From assembly GCA_039545355.1 (NCBI GenBank), contig BCJJ01000010.1, positions 133,085-197,084 on the forward strand: a stretch of 64,000 nt of DNA, written 5' to 3'. Source of the DNA: Trichosporon coremiiforme (taxonomy: Eukaryota > Basidiomycota > Tremellomycetes > Trichosporonales > Trichosporonaceae). Positions within the stretch are counted from its first letter, which is position 1. Every line of letters begins with the position of its first letter. The notes beneath the pieces are model-generated. The model ran no database searches. It worked only from the letters and a program-made list of their open reading frames with translations, and had not been told where the DNA came from. The position numbers and the translations under genes were made by a program. Of the stretch, positions 33,036 to 42,553 are shown one piece after another.

Positions 33036-34103
33036 AAGGCGCGAGAGAGAGCCGATGACAGTAGATCGACCAGTAGATGTATGATATAGGGCTTAGAACT
33101 GGAAAAGCGCTCCGAAGGAATCCTGTGACGGCAGTCAGCGCTCGACAGGCGAGAAGCGTCCGAGATGTCGGTTCAGCAAGGTTTGAGAACGTGTTTGAGT
33201 ATCTGAAAGGAGTGCAGAAAGCGAGTAAGACCTCACCGATCAAGCAGAAGTGAGGAGATGCGGCTGTCAGTGCTGCGTGGTCCGTGACCGGCTCTTGTCT
33301 GTCAAGGGTAGGCCAAACCTGTCAGTTCTTAGTTCCAGTGCACTATCTTCTGTTTGCGCTATTTGACCCACGTGTTGCAGCAGTGGTGTGTGCAGCTCGA
33401 GAATCCGTGCTAAGCCCAGAGATGTGTTGAAGCCGTTGCACGATTGCCTGGCACCAGAGTTGGTGCAGACCCGTACTCCTCGCTATCGTTGGAGCCGTGA
33501 GCGCTGATCGACCCTCCGCTTCTGTTATCTGCTTTCACCCCTCTGAGTTTTGACAGTTGCAACAGGTCGAGTGACAAATGTGGGCAAGTTGTGACGCGAA
33601 AAAATGTGGTGGTTCCGAGATAAGATAATGCGGGTCATCGGCTGGGTGCAGGGGTCTAGGTTACGCGAGGTGGTCGAATACAAGTTCCATGTCCAGTTCT
33701 CGGACCATGTTCTGTATGTGGGCCTACCAGAGTGCTGGCTCGTGCACGCCTCTGCGTCTCGGTCTCGGCGCTGCGGGGGCTCGGCAGGGCCTTCGCTGCC
33801 TGGCGGTGGGGCTGCAGGCTGCACCAGGGGACCAGGGGGAGCAGCGTCAGGGGGAATCGGCCAGGTCCGTCGCTTGCCGCTGCCAGCCTACGGCCAGGTG
33901 CAGGAACTACGCCAGCATTCCAGCTCCGCCCGGGGGCCCCACGGCCGGCACACCACTTCAAGCTCCGGCCGAGTGTACAATGATGATACAACCACGACTT
34001 TGTGCATCGCCCAGCAGTCTCATGACCAGCCTGCTGGAGCCTGCATACGCTGGTCCTTAAAGTAAGCTTGGCACAGTGTTTCTCTTCCCCATACACATTC
34101 ACC
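33036..34103. other. Intergenic stretch between Sm G and the branched-chain E2 gene
   Basis: About 1.07 kb. The longest open frames (around 33604-34065) overlap on both strands and lack recognisable sequence. The last 50 bases are the E2 leader. Confidence 0.5.
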
Positions 34104-36043
34104 ATGTCCCTCGCTGCCCGCCTTGGAAGGACTTCCCGGCTCGTCGCCCGTCGCTCGACGGCCGGTCCGTCTCGATCACTCGTCACTGTCTCCCGCCCTG
34201 TGGCATCCCAGCAGGCGAAGGAGCGCGTCCGCATCCCCCTCAACGACACGGCGCGTCTTGCTTCCTACGGAATCACCGTTCGTGGATTCCACGCTTCGCT
34301 CGCGCGCCCTGCGACCTTCCACTTCAAGCTCCACGACATCGGAGAGGGCATCACCGAGGTCGAGGTCATCAAGTGGTTCGTCAACGTCGGCGACACAGTC
34401 GAGGAGTTTGACAACCTGTGCGAGGTGCAGAGTGACAAGAGTGTGTACGTATCACCGTCTCGCCTGCTTCGGCCCTGCTCTTGGGGCGAAGAAGGCGCAG
34501 CGAGCTACCTGGTCGCAGAGCGAAAGCTGACCTCAGCGTCGAGATCACGTCCCCGCACTCGGGCAAGATCCAGACCCTGAACGCCGAGGCTGGCAAGGTT
34601 GTCAAGGTTGGCCAGACGCTGTGTGAGATCGACGTCGACGGCGAGGTCGAGGACGTCGAGGTTCCCGAGCAGTCTGCGCCCGCGCCTACCCCTCAGACCC
34701 CTCCGGCGCCGAAGGAGACCGAGCCGGTGACCCGCCGCGAACCCGCCCCTGCACCCCCTCCTCCCCCTCCTGCGCCTAAGCAGGAGACCCAGTCGAACGC
34801 GGCCAAGCCCCACCGCCCCGCGCGCCCGCACCCGCTCGACGAGACCGCGGTCCGCTTCGAGGGCGAGGCTGGCATCCTGCCCGCCGCGCCGCTGAGCCGC
34901 GGTGAGATTCCCGACTCCGTCGAGGCCAGGCGCGAGGGCGGCGGCGGCACGAAGCGTATCGTGAAGGCTTCGCCTGCCACGAGGACACTCGCGCACAAGC
35001 TCAACGTTGACCTGGAGGCTGTTACGCCGACCGGTGATGGTGGACGGGTCACGAAGGAGGACGTCGAGAAGTACGCTGCCGGCGGCTCTTCTGCCCCCGC
35101 CCCCGCCCCCGCAGCTGCTCGTGAGGGGGCCCCCGCGCGCGAGGCTGCTCCTCGCGCTGAGCCTGTCTCGCGCCAGTCCGCCCCGGCACCCGCCCCTCAG
35201 CCCATCTACTCTTCTCACCGCGAGAGCGGCGAGACGCACCGTATGGAGCTCGGCCGCAACAGGAAGGCGATGTACAAGGCCATGGGCTCTATGGGCTCTG
35301 TGCCTCACTTCGGCTACGTCCACAGTCTCGACCTCACCAACCTCCTTCCTCTGATGAAGGCTGCCAACCCGGTTCAGCCCCCGAAGCCCTCCTACCTCGC
35401 CAGCGACGTGCCGTCGTCGCTCGTTCAGCACTCCGCCGGCGGCGAGCGTGAGAAGACATCCATCCTCGCGTTCCTCGTCAAGGCGCTCGCGCTCGCGCTC
35501 GATGAGCACCCCATCATGCGCTCTCGGATCAAGGAGCGCGACGGCGAGCGCTGGCTTGAGGTCGCCGACGACGCTGCCATCGGCATTGCGGTTTCCGATC
35601 CCAAGGCTGGCCTCGTCACGCCGTCTCTGCCGCCGTTCGACCCCCGCAACTCCGTCTCTAGCATCAACCAGGCCCTGACTACGCTGCGCAAGACCGCCAC
35701 GCGCCCCTCAACGCCGCCGAACATCACCATCTCCTCTGTCGGACCCCTCGGCGAGGCGAAGAGTGCCATGCCCGTGCTTCCCCCCGGAGGCGGCGTCGCT
35801 ATCGCGGCCGTCGGACGGGCGGCTTGGGAGAACGAGCTTGTCGGACGGAATGGACGGAACGGTGACGGAAAGGTCTGGGACATGACGCCCGAGGAGGTCG
35901 CTGGACTCGGAACAAAGCCGGTGCTCAAGTGCAACGTTGGATGGAGCGGGGACCACCGCGTGCTCGAGGGCGCGGAGCTGATTGCGTTCACGGAGACCTG
36001 GAAGCGGTACGTCGAGGAGCCGTGGCGGTGGGTCAACATTTGA
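34104..36043 (+). CDS. Branched-chain 2-oxoacid dehydrogenase E2 (dihydrolipoyl transacylase)
   Basis: The exons are 34104-34444 and 34537-36043, with a 92-nt intron just after the lipoylation motif; the product is 615 residues. Residues 1 to about 65 are Arg/Ser-rich with no acids at the start, a typical mitochondrial presequence. The lipoyl domain has [24 protein letters not shown] and the lipoylated Lys112 in SDKS. A long Pro/Ala/Glu linker, an E3-binding domain ([36 protein letters not shown]) and the acyltransferase core follow. The [10 protein letters not shown] start and [15 protein letters not shown] favour the branched-chain enzyme of valine, leucine and isoleucine breakdown over pyruvate or 2-oxoglutarate E2. 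The catalytic end reads [10 protein letters not shown], with Glu591 where most E2s have Asp. Confidence 0.92.
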
Positions 36044-37177
36044 GCAGCGAGCGGAGCGAGCTAGCTGCCAGCATAGTGTTAGTGTAGAGGTGTTTTTCTT
36101 AGACTGCATTGCATGAATACTCCAGTAATTGTATATCTCTCTGCTGCACACTTGTTTCGCCTCATCTGTATGGAGGTCAGCCCATGATGTTTGGGTGTTT
36201 CGATAGCAAGGTTGACAATGGCGTAGCGAACGTGCTGACCGATCCTCTGCCTGCGTCCCGTCGATGATTGCCGCGATGGCCAGCACGTGTCTGACGGATA
36301 AGCTCGCTGAATTGAGCCATTACCATTTCTTGGCTTCGCACATTCCTCATATAGAAATGCATTTGGAAGCAAGCACTGCGGGCTGTAGAGCAAGGCGCAG
36401 CAGCGCAAAGGACAATTCGGGAGAATCTCCCACACCCTTTGGGGCAAGAGGAAGGCAGCGGCATGCTGGGTGGGGAACACTGAAGGTCAGGCACTCGAGT
36501 CATGAGAACGTGTACGACGGCCGCCTCCACCTTGCTACTCTCCTTGCCATTGCCTCTACTCTTCAGCAATGCTCACGACGTTATGGATGCTGCGCAGTAA
36601 ACAAAGACAGCCAAGATGCAAGAATGTACAGCCTGCGACTGCGCCTTGTCTGCGCATACCGGACAACCGGCCGGGCGGTGCGCCCAGCCAATCCTTTCCA
36701 GTGCCCCAGGTGAGATAAGGGTGGAGGGGATCTTGCGTTGCCCCACTTTTCGCCACTGCACCAAGCTCAAAGCTTGCAGTCATGACGCTGGGATGCCAAT
36801 GTCACCCAGAGCTTGGATGTCACTGCGACACACTGTGCAGCATACACCAAGTGAGATTGTGTACGAGTCCACGACGGTCTAGCGAGCTACGTCCCCCCTT
36901 CCGTGCTTACTCGCTGTATCGCTGCGCTCGGCCGTACTCATTCGACGATCTGTTGCGGGGTGACGACTCAGCTGTGAAATCGGCGTCTTCGCACCGGGGG
37001 TCACCCTTTACCCTTGTCACCCTCGTTCTCCACCGCCGCCGTACCTCCACCTTCCCTATCGACCCCTCCGTACCTGCCAGTCCCAGTTCTACCTCCCCAC
37101 CGCCCTCATTTCTGCCGACACACCAGACTCGAACAACAACAACAGCACCTCTCTCACCATTCCCAACGCCGTTCGTC
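36044..37177. other. Intergenic stretch between E2 and the oxysterol-binding gene
   Basis: It begins with a palindromic 3' motif (separate entry). Bases from about 36960 to 37177 are very CT/CA-rich and form the leader of the oxysterol-binding gene. No gene is supported in between. Confidence 0.5.
36046..36061 (+). repeat. 3'-end palindromic motif AGCGAGCGGAGCGAGC
   Basis: The motif starts three bases after the TGA of the E2 gene and is the clearest copy of the recurrent 3' motif. GCAGC just before it pairs with GCTGC just after. Confidence 0.65.
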
Positions 37178-40100
37178 ATGGGCGACAAGGCAAAGAACAA
37201 CAACCTCGACATCCCCACAGACGACGATCCGAGTGAGTACCTTGCCGCCTGGCTTGCCCGCCGCCCCGCTGCCCGCTCCTACCTGCCCGCCGCCGACGAC
37301 GGATACCACGTTCGTCCTGTGCACCGGACTGGCCACATCCCACGTCCCCGTTGCTATAAAGCTGACGCCGTCTCCTCTGATCTGTTCGACTCTCTTGCAC
37401 AACTCGACCTCTGACGCTTGGCCCTCCCCTTTGCTCCTCGGCTTCACCGATCTGAAATCTTGGCACGTTGCTACGACTGTGACCTGATCTCGCACTGCCG
37501 CACCTCGCACAACGCACCGCCGCGCCTGGCCTGGACTGTCACTATTGCTCCTGCGATTATCTGTGCGCTCCCTCTTCAACTGTACACACCCCACACTCCG
37601 CTTCATCCCCTCTTCCCACATTACCAACTCCACCATGTCGACCATGACCCTTACGCCGATTGACCCGCTAGCCTCGCAAGCGTTCGTCGACGAGGCTGGC
37701 GCGCCCGCCACGCTCCCCGATGTCGGCGACGGCGGCGAGCAGAGCAAGCTCAAGGTCCTCATGGGCCTGCTCAAGAAGTGAGTGACGCGTCACAGTGTGC
37801 TGCGAATGCCGCCGATCTCCACAATGACCTTCACGTTAGTGGACGAATCTGCTATTGGAGCAGTACCATGGCGCCGGTGTTGGTGTTGCCACACGCCAGC
37901 GGCGGCAGCGGCGCATGGCGGCAAAAGACCGAACCTGCCCGTTGAAAGCGCAGAAGTGACTACCGTCAATGAAGCCCTCGCGCCGCTCGCCCTGGCACTT
38001 CACCCTTAGAGCAAGTGACTGACTCTAGGCTCGTCGGCGTCAAGGACGTCGCCACCCTCCGCCTATCCCTCCCCGCGTCGCTGCTGGAGCCTATCCCCAA
38101 CCTCGAGTACTGGCAGTATGCAGACCGAGCCGACGTTTTCGCTGCGTGAGTGCCGAGCCGAGGTGCACCAGGTGTCCGTGCGCACGACTACACGCCTCGG
38201 TCATGGCCGCTTAAGGCTATACAATGCGGACCGGTAGCTGACAACCAGAATCGGAGACTCTGACGACGAGTTCGGACGAATGCTGGGCGTGCTGCGTTTC
38301 CTGTTCTCGAAGGACCTCAAGTTCGTGCGCGCGCGCCTCGGCAAGCCGTACAACTCTGCGCTGGGCGAGCACTTCCGCTGTGCTTGGCGCGTCCCCCCTC
38401 TGCACCTGGACAAACGGGGCGAGCCGATCGTGCGCACCCACATCCACGTGCCGCTACCGAACGAGCCAGCTTATGGGGGGCTAGGCGGCTCGGGGTGGAG
38501 TACGCCGGTGCTCCCGCCCGAGAACGGCGGATTCAACTCCGAGGTCTCGTCCTTGAGGAGCTCGCCGGGACTCATGGCGCGCAAGGACAAGCTGACGGCG
38601 CCGAGCCAGGCGAGCTTTGACATGAGCGCGCTCCGCCAGGCTATCCCGGGACCAGGCGACGAGGTGCTCCCCCGCGAACCGGATGCTGGCGTCAAGGAGA
38701 GCGAGAAGACGACAGTCGTCTTCCTCTGCGAGCAGACGAGCCACCATCCCCCAGTCTCGACGTATTACTACGGATGCCCCGAGAAGGGCATCGAGGCCGT
38801 CGGCGTCGACCAAATCGTCGCCAAGGTCTCCTTCCCTTGTGAGTGTCCCTTCACAGCTACCATTTTTCTGCGGGGTAAGCTGACGCCCAGCGATTCGCCT
38901 CGGCCCCGGACCCCAGAACAAGGGCATCTTCATCCGGATCACGCGCCCCGGCCCAGGGCAGGGGGAGGAGTACCAGATCACGCATCCGGACGCGCAGGTG
39001 AACGGCATCCTGAAGGGGAGCTACTACGGGACGATGAGCGACGTCGTCAGCGTGACGGTGCGCGGCGGCGAGGGCAAAACGAAACTCCGCACACTGATTG
39101 AGTACAAAGAAGAAAGCTGGCTCGGCAAGCCGCGCTTCGCGCTCGAGGGCGTCATCTACCGCTCCACCGAGAGTGAGGGGGAGGAGTACAAGAAGATCAA
39201 GAGCGTGCCGAGCGACAAGGTCGTCGCGCACCTCGAGGGCAACTGGATGCGCCAGATCAAGTACAGGATGAAAGGGGAGAAGGTGAGTCACATCCGCACG
39301 ATGTCCTCGTTGCCTCGGCCACAGCCATCTCACAGCTTTGTCGGCACAAGCCAAGCTGACGCCGCAGGAGTGGAAGATCCTCCTGAACCTGGACGAGCTC
39401 GCGTTAATCCCGAAGCTAGTGCGGCCACTCAACCAGCAGGACGCGCAGGAGAGCCGCAAGCTCTGGGACCCCGTCACGAGCAACCTGATCGCGAAGAACT
39501 GGGGCGAGGCGACCAAGCAGAAACAGGTAATCGAGCAGCGACAGCGCGACAAGGCGGCCGCCATGAAGGCAAAGGGGGACATGTGAGTACTGTTCGTGGA
39601 GCTGGGAAGAGCCGTGGTAGTTATGTGGAATGGGAGGTACAGCCGGCGGGTTGTCACTGGCTAGTGGAGTGGACTGGAGGTCGTCGGCAGTCGGGGAGTC
39701 ACAGAGGAATGGGCTTGCCGGCATTCCATCGACGCACTGGCGTTCATGGCGTTCCGATGCGCCGCGATGCTGGCGTGCGGTGCAGCCGGGGTTCGGGCAG
39801 AGTGCTGGAGTGCAGATCCGCGGCCTTGTTGGCGCCATGACGCCACGGGGAGGGCGATCCTTAATCGGCGCCGGTGCCCTGGGCGTTTCGTCCTCTGTCC
39901 TCCACTCTCCCGAACTTGCGATCCTGCATTGCAGCGAGGTGCGCCTTGAAGCGAGTTGCATCGGAAACGATCCGGAAACCTCGGAATCGATGCCGTGTGC
40001 CGACAGGAGAAGTGGGAGCCGGAGCAAGAGTGGGAGCCGGATTCCAGCGATTAGAGTTCAGGTGGTGAAACCGGCATCCTGGGTTGCCTTCCACCCGGCA

Positions 40101-40359
40101 TCGATTCCGGTGGATGGGGGTTTCATCATTCGCGGCGGTGACGACGGTGACGGCAGCACGCGTGAGCGAGCGATACGAGTGACCGGAGTGCAAGCGAAGA
40201 GGAGAGAAGAGCTAAGAGAGGTGTTTGGTATAGCTGACAAAAAGGCACGAGCCCCGCTTCTTCGAAGCCGAGTACGACGACGGCCGCCCCGTGCTCACCG
40301 ACGAGGGACGGCGGGTGATTCAGCAGGAGACGGAGCGTGTGCAGCCGCAGCCGGAGTGA
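37178..40359 (+). CDS. Oxysterol-binding protein (OSBP/Osh family, Kes1-like)
   Basis: The exons are 37178-37232, 37672-37777, 38029-38145, 38249-38838, 38891-39282, 39368-39582 and 40245-40359; phases all match and the product is 529 residues. It is a lipid-binding ORD without PH or ankyrin domains, as in Kes1/Osh4-type proteins that exchange sterol and PI4P between membranes. The signature EQTSHHPPVS is intact, as are LLEPIPNLEYWQYAD, LGKPYNSALGEHFRC, NGILKGSYYGTMSD, LEGNWMRQI and RPLNQQDAQESRKLW. A Gly/Ser/Pro insertion of roughly 90 residues (YGGLGGSGWSTP...) precedes the signature. Introns are long for this genome (439, 251, 103, 52, 85, 662 nt). An in-frame ATG at 37635 just inside the end of intron 1 gives an alternative N-terminus (MSTMTLTPIDPLASQAF). 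The last acceptor is AAG, and a different last exon cannot be excluded. Confidence 0.9.
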
Positions 40360-40361
40360 GC

Positions 40362-40376
40362 GCGAGCGTAGCGAGC
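40362..40376 (+). repeat. 3'-end palindromic motif GCGAGCGTAGCGAGC
   Basis: It lies two bases after the TGA of the oxysterol-binding gene and is followed by a second palindrome, GCTGCGCGCAGC, at 40375-40386, which could form a stable hairpin in the transcript. Confidence 0.6.
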
Positions 40377-40480
40377 TGCGCGCAGCTGCGGCGGTGCAAC
40401 TGCAGCCGGGCCGGAGTAGCTATAGGGTATAGTGTCCGGTCCCTCGGCGGCCCCGCGGGCACCGGCGCTGGGCGCACGGG

Positions 40481-40506
40481 GACTGAGGACTGAGGACTGA
40501 GGACTG
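40481..40506 (+). repeat. GACTGAG tandem repeat
   Basis: Three full copies of the heptamer GACTGAG plus a partial fourth (GACTG) in non-coding DNA. Confidence 0.85.
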
Positions 40507-41309
40507 GGCGCTGGGTACGAGGACAAGTGGCTTAGAGTATGCCGCAACTAGAGACGTGTTAATGAATGACGATTACCTTCCCTCTTAATCCAGTGTCAGT
40601 GCGAGGTCATCCAAGGGCAGTGCATGGCATGTTTATTGGCAACCACGAGGCCACCATCATGCATGCAATGTCCCGAATGTCCCATTGTATTGGTTCCCGG
40701 ACTGGAGTGGAGACAATTGGAGTGTCTCTGTCTGTTCCGTTCTCCTGCCTACCTGCCTGTCTGCCTGCCTGCTCTATGCATGGATGAAGATGAACAGGGA
40801 GAGCGTGACGGCGCTAAAGTAACCTGCCATGTTTGTGAAAACGGGCTAGCCGGTGCGTAAACCTGAGCAAGGGCTATTGAAGGTAAGGATGGCGTAGGGA
40901 ACGGCTGAATGGTCTGCCGGGCGGGACGTCGATAACCACTAGCTCCTGTTGTCCTTACACCTCGCTCCTTTGCTCCCCTTCGCTCTCCTTCGCTCCTCTG
41001 CTCCCTCCTCCTCCTCCAGGTCCTGATGAGCGAACAGCCTAGTCTGTGTCTTGTTTGATGGTCGGGCTGCTCGCCCTGCTCTCCTTACTCTCCCTGCTCG
41101 GCCGCCTCGGCGAACGGACACATGGCAGCTCGTGCACTTCGGTCGCAGCCCTCTGGAAGCAAGATCGGCCTCGCCCCCTTCTTGCCTCTCCAGCAGTGGT
41201 GTCTGCCCGTTGGGTCTTTGGTGGGTCAGCCGTCTTTTACTGGAGCCCAGGAGCAGATTGAATCCGACAGACTAACGCTGACAGAGCCCAATACAATCCG
41301 TGACAAGGA

Positions 41310-41333
41310 CCCCCCCCCCCCCCCCCCCCCCCC
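41310..41333 (+). repeat. Homopolymer run of 24 C
   Basis: An uninterrupted C tract in intergenic DNA. The length may be imprecise, because such runs are often miscounted in sequencing. Confidence 0.9.
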
Positions 41334-42553
41334 TGCGTGGTTCACGAGCCCAGCATGACCGACAGGTGTAGCAAGTGCACTGTAGAGTTTCCGACATGTC
41401 AGACGTGGGCCCCTGATGCCCGTTGCGTGTTGGGTAGCGCCGTCGCGTCACTGCCGTAGCCTGGTAACGTACTGCTCTCCTGCCTGCTGGTCACAGTAGC
41501 ATGGAAAGACAAGAGGATGCAGAGAAGCATACCAAACGCGCAACCAGGGGCAACGACCTGCACAACCCTCAGCATGGCAGTCTCGGGGGCTGGCGTGTCC
41601 TGGCACCTGCGTCAGAGAGTTGCAGTCGTCAGAACGGTGGCTGCATGGAATAAGGAGAGGAGCGTTGACGGCGGTGGCTTAGTCGCGGGTAAACATCGAC
41701 TTGTTCTGAATGCGCCATGTCCCTTAGCCCTTTGAGCCCTGTTCAGGGACCACCCTGGGCAGTCCTGGCTGGTCAACAGGCGCGTAGGTTGGTACGACCC
41801 AGGTCCAAGACTTCCCGCTCGAGCATCCACATCTCTCAAGAGGTAGGTATCCGCGCGACTTCGATTCGTTCTTCTCTTGCACCAGATAGCCCTCTTCACC
41901 ATCTTCACTTACCTCGCTCATACTCTTTAATCCGTGTTCCCCATCACACGCCCGACACAATCGATACCTTTGACGCCCACGCTCCCGCTCTCCCTTCTCC
42001 CCTCTCCCCTCGGCTCTCGGCTCTCGCCTCTCCGCTCGCAGCGTCGACCCCACCCTCGTTAACACAGTATTACGTTTGCCCTCCATAATCCGCCTCCGTC
42101 CTTCAGCGATTGTGCCAGCCTAGACCTAGACCCATACTGAGACCTTCGACTAGACGCACGCACACACGCACCCACGACAGAAGGAAAGCAAAGACCAAGC
42201 AATCTTCTACAGCACTCCAACTCCCACTCCACACATCTCTAAAGCAACTTCCCAGACATCTTGTCTCTTCCATCACTTCCATTGCTTCCTTGCAGTATAC
42301 CAACCCGCCCTGCGTTTGCATTCATACTGGCCCGCAGTCGCAGTCGGCATCCAAATTCGATCCCCATCGCACGCAAACACCAAACAATACGGATTCCCCC
42401 CGGCCCTTATGAACAAACACTGAGATCCCCGTCCCTCGCAACCGCATCGCCTCGGGCACTGGCTTACCCTCTCCTCTCGAGCTTGAGCGCACACACAGCA
42501 ACCATCATCACAGCGCACCAGCAATCGCCGTCTCTTCCCACGCCGCCACCGCT

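Larger units (their letters stand above)
40360..42553. other. Long non-coding stretch before the Ser-rich gene
   Basis: About 2.2 kb. It contains the 3' motif at 40362, short tandem repeats (40481-40506 and CTGC/CTGT units near 40745-40775), a run of 24 C at 41310-41333, and from 41940 an extended CT/CA-rich tract that is the likely promoter and long 5' leader of the gene at 42554. Open frames here are low-complexity and lack splice support. Confidence 0.55.

Noticed and set aside
33604..34065. 153-residue frame before the E2 gene
   Set aside because: It overlaps a longer antisense frame, is low complexity after the first 45 residues and has no recognisable match.
34505..35509. 334-residue open frame antisense to the E2 gene
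   Set aside because: Arg/Gly/Leu-rich shadow of the Pro/Ala linker region.
39630..40493. 287-residue plus-strand frame across the last oxysterol-gene intron
   Set aside because: It begins in an intron, overlaps the true last exon in another frame and lacks any conserved sequence; a GAGAAGTGGGAGCC segment inside looked like an alternative exon but does not fit the phase.
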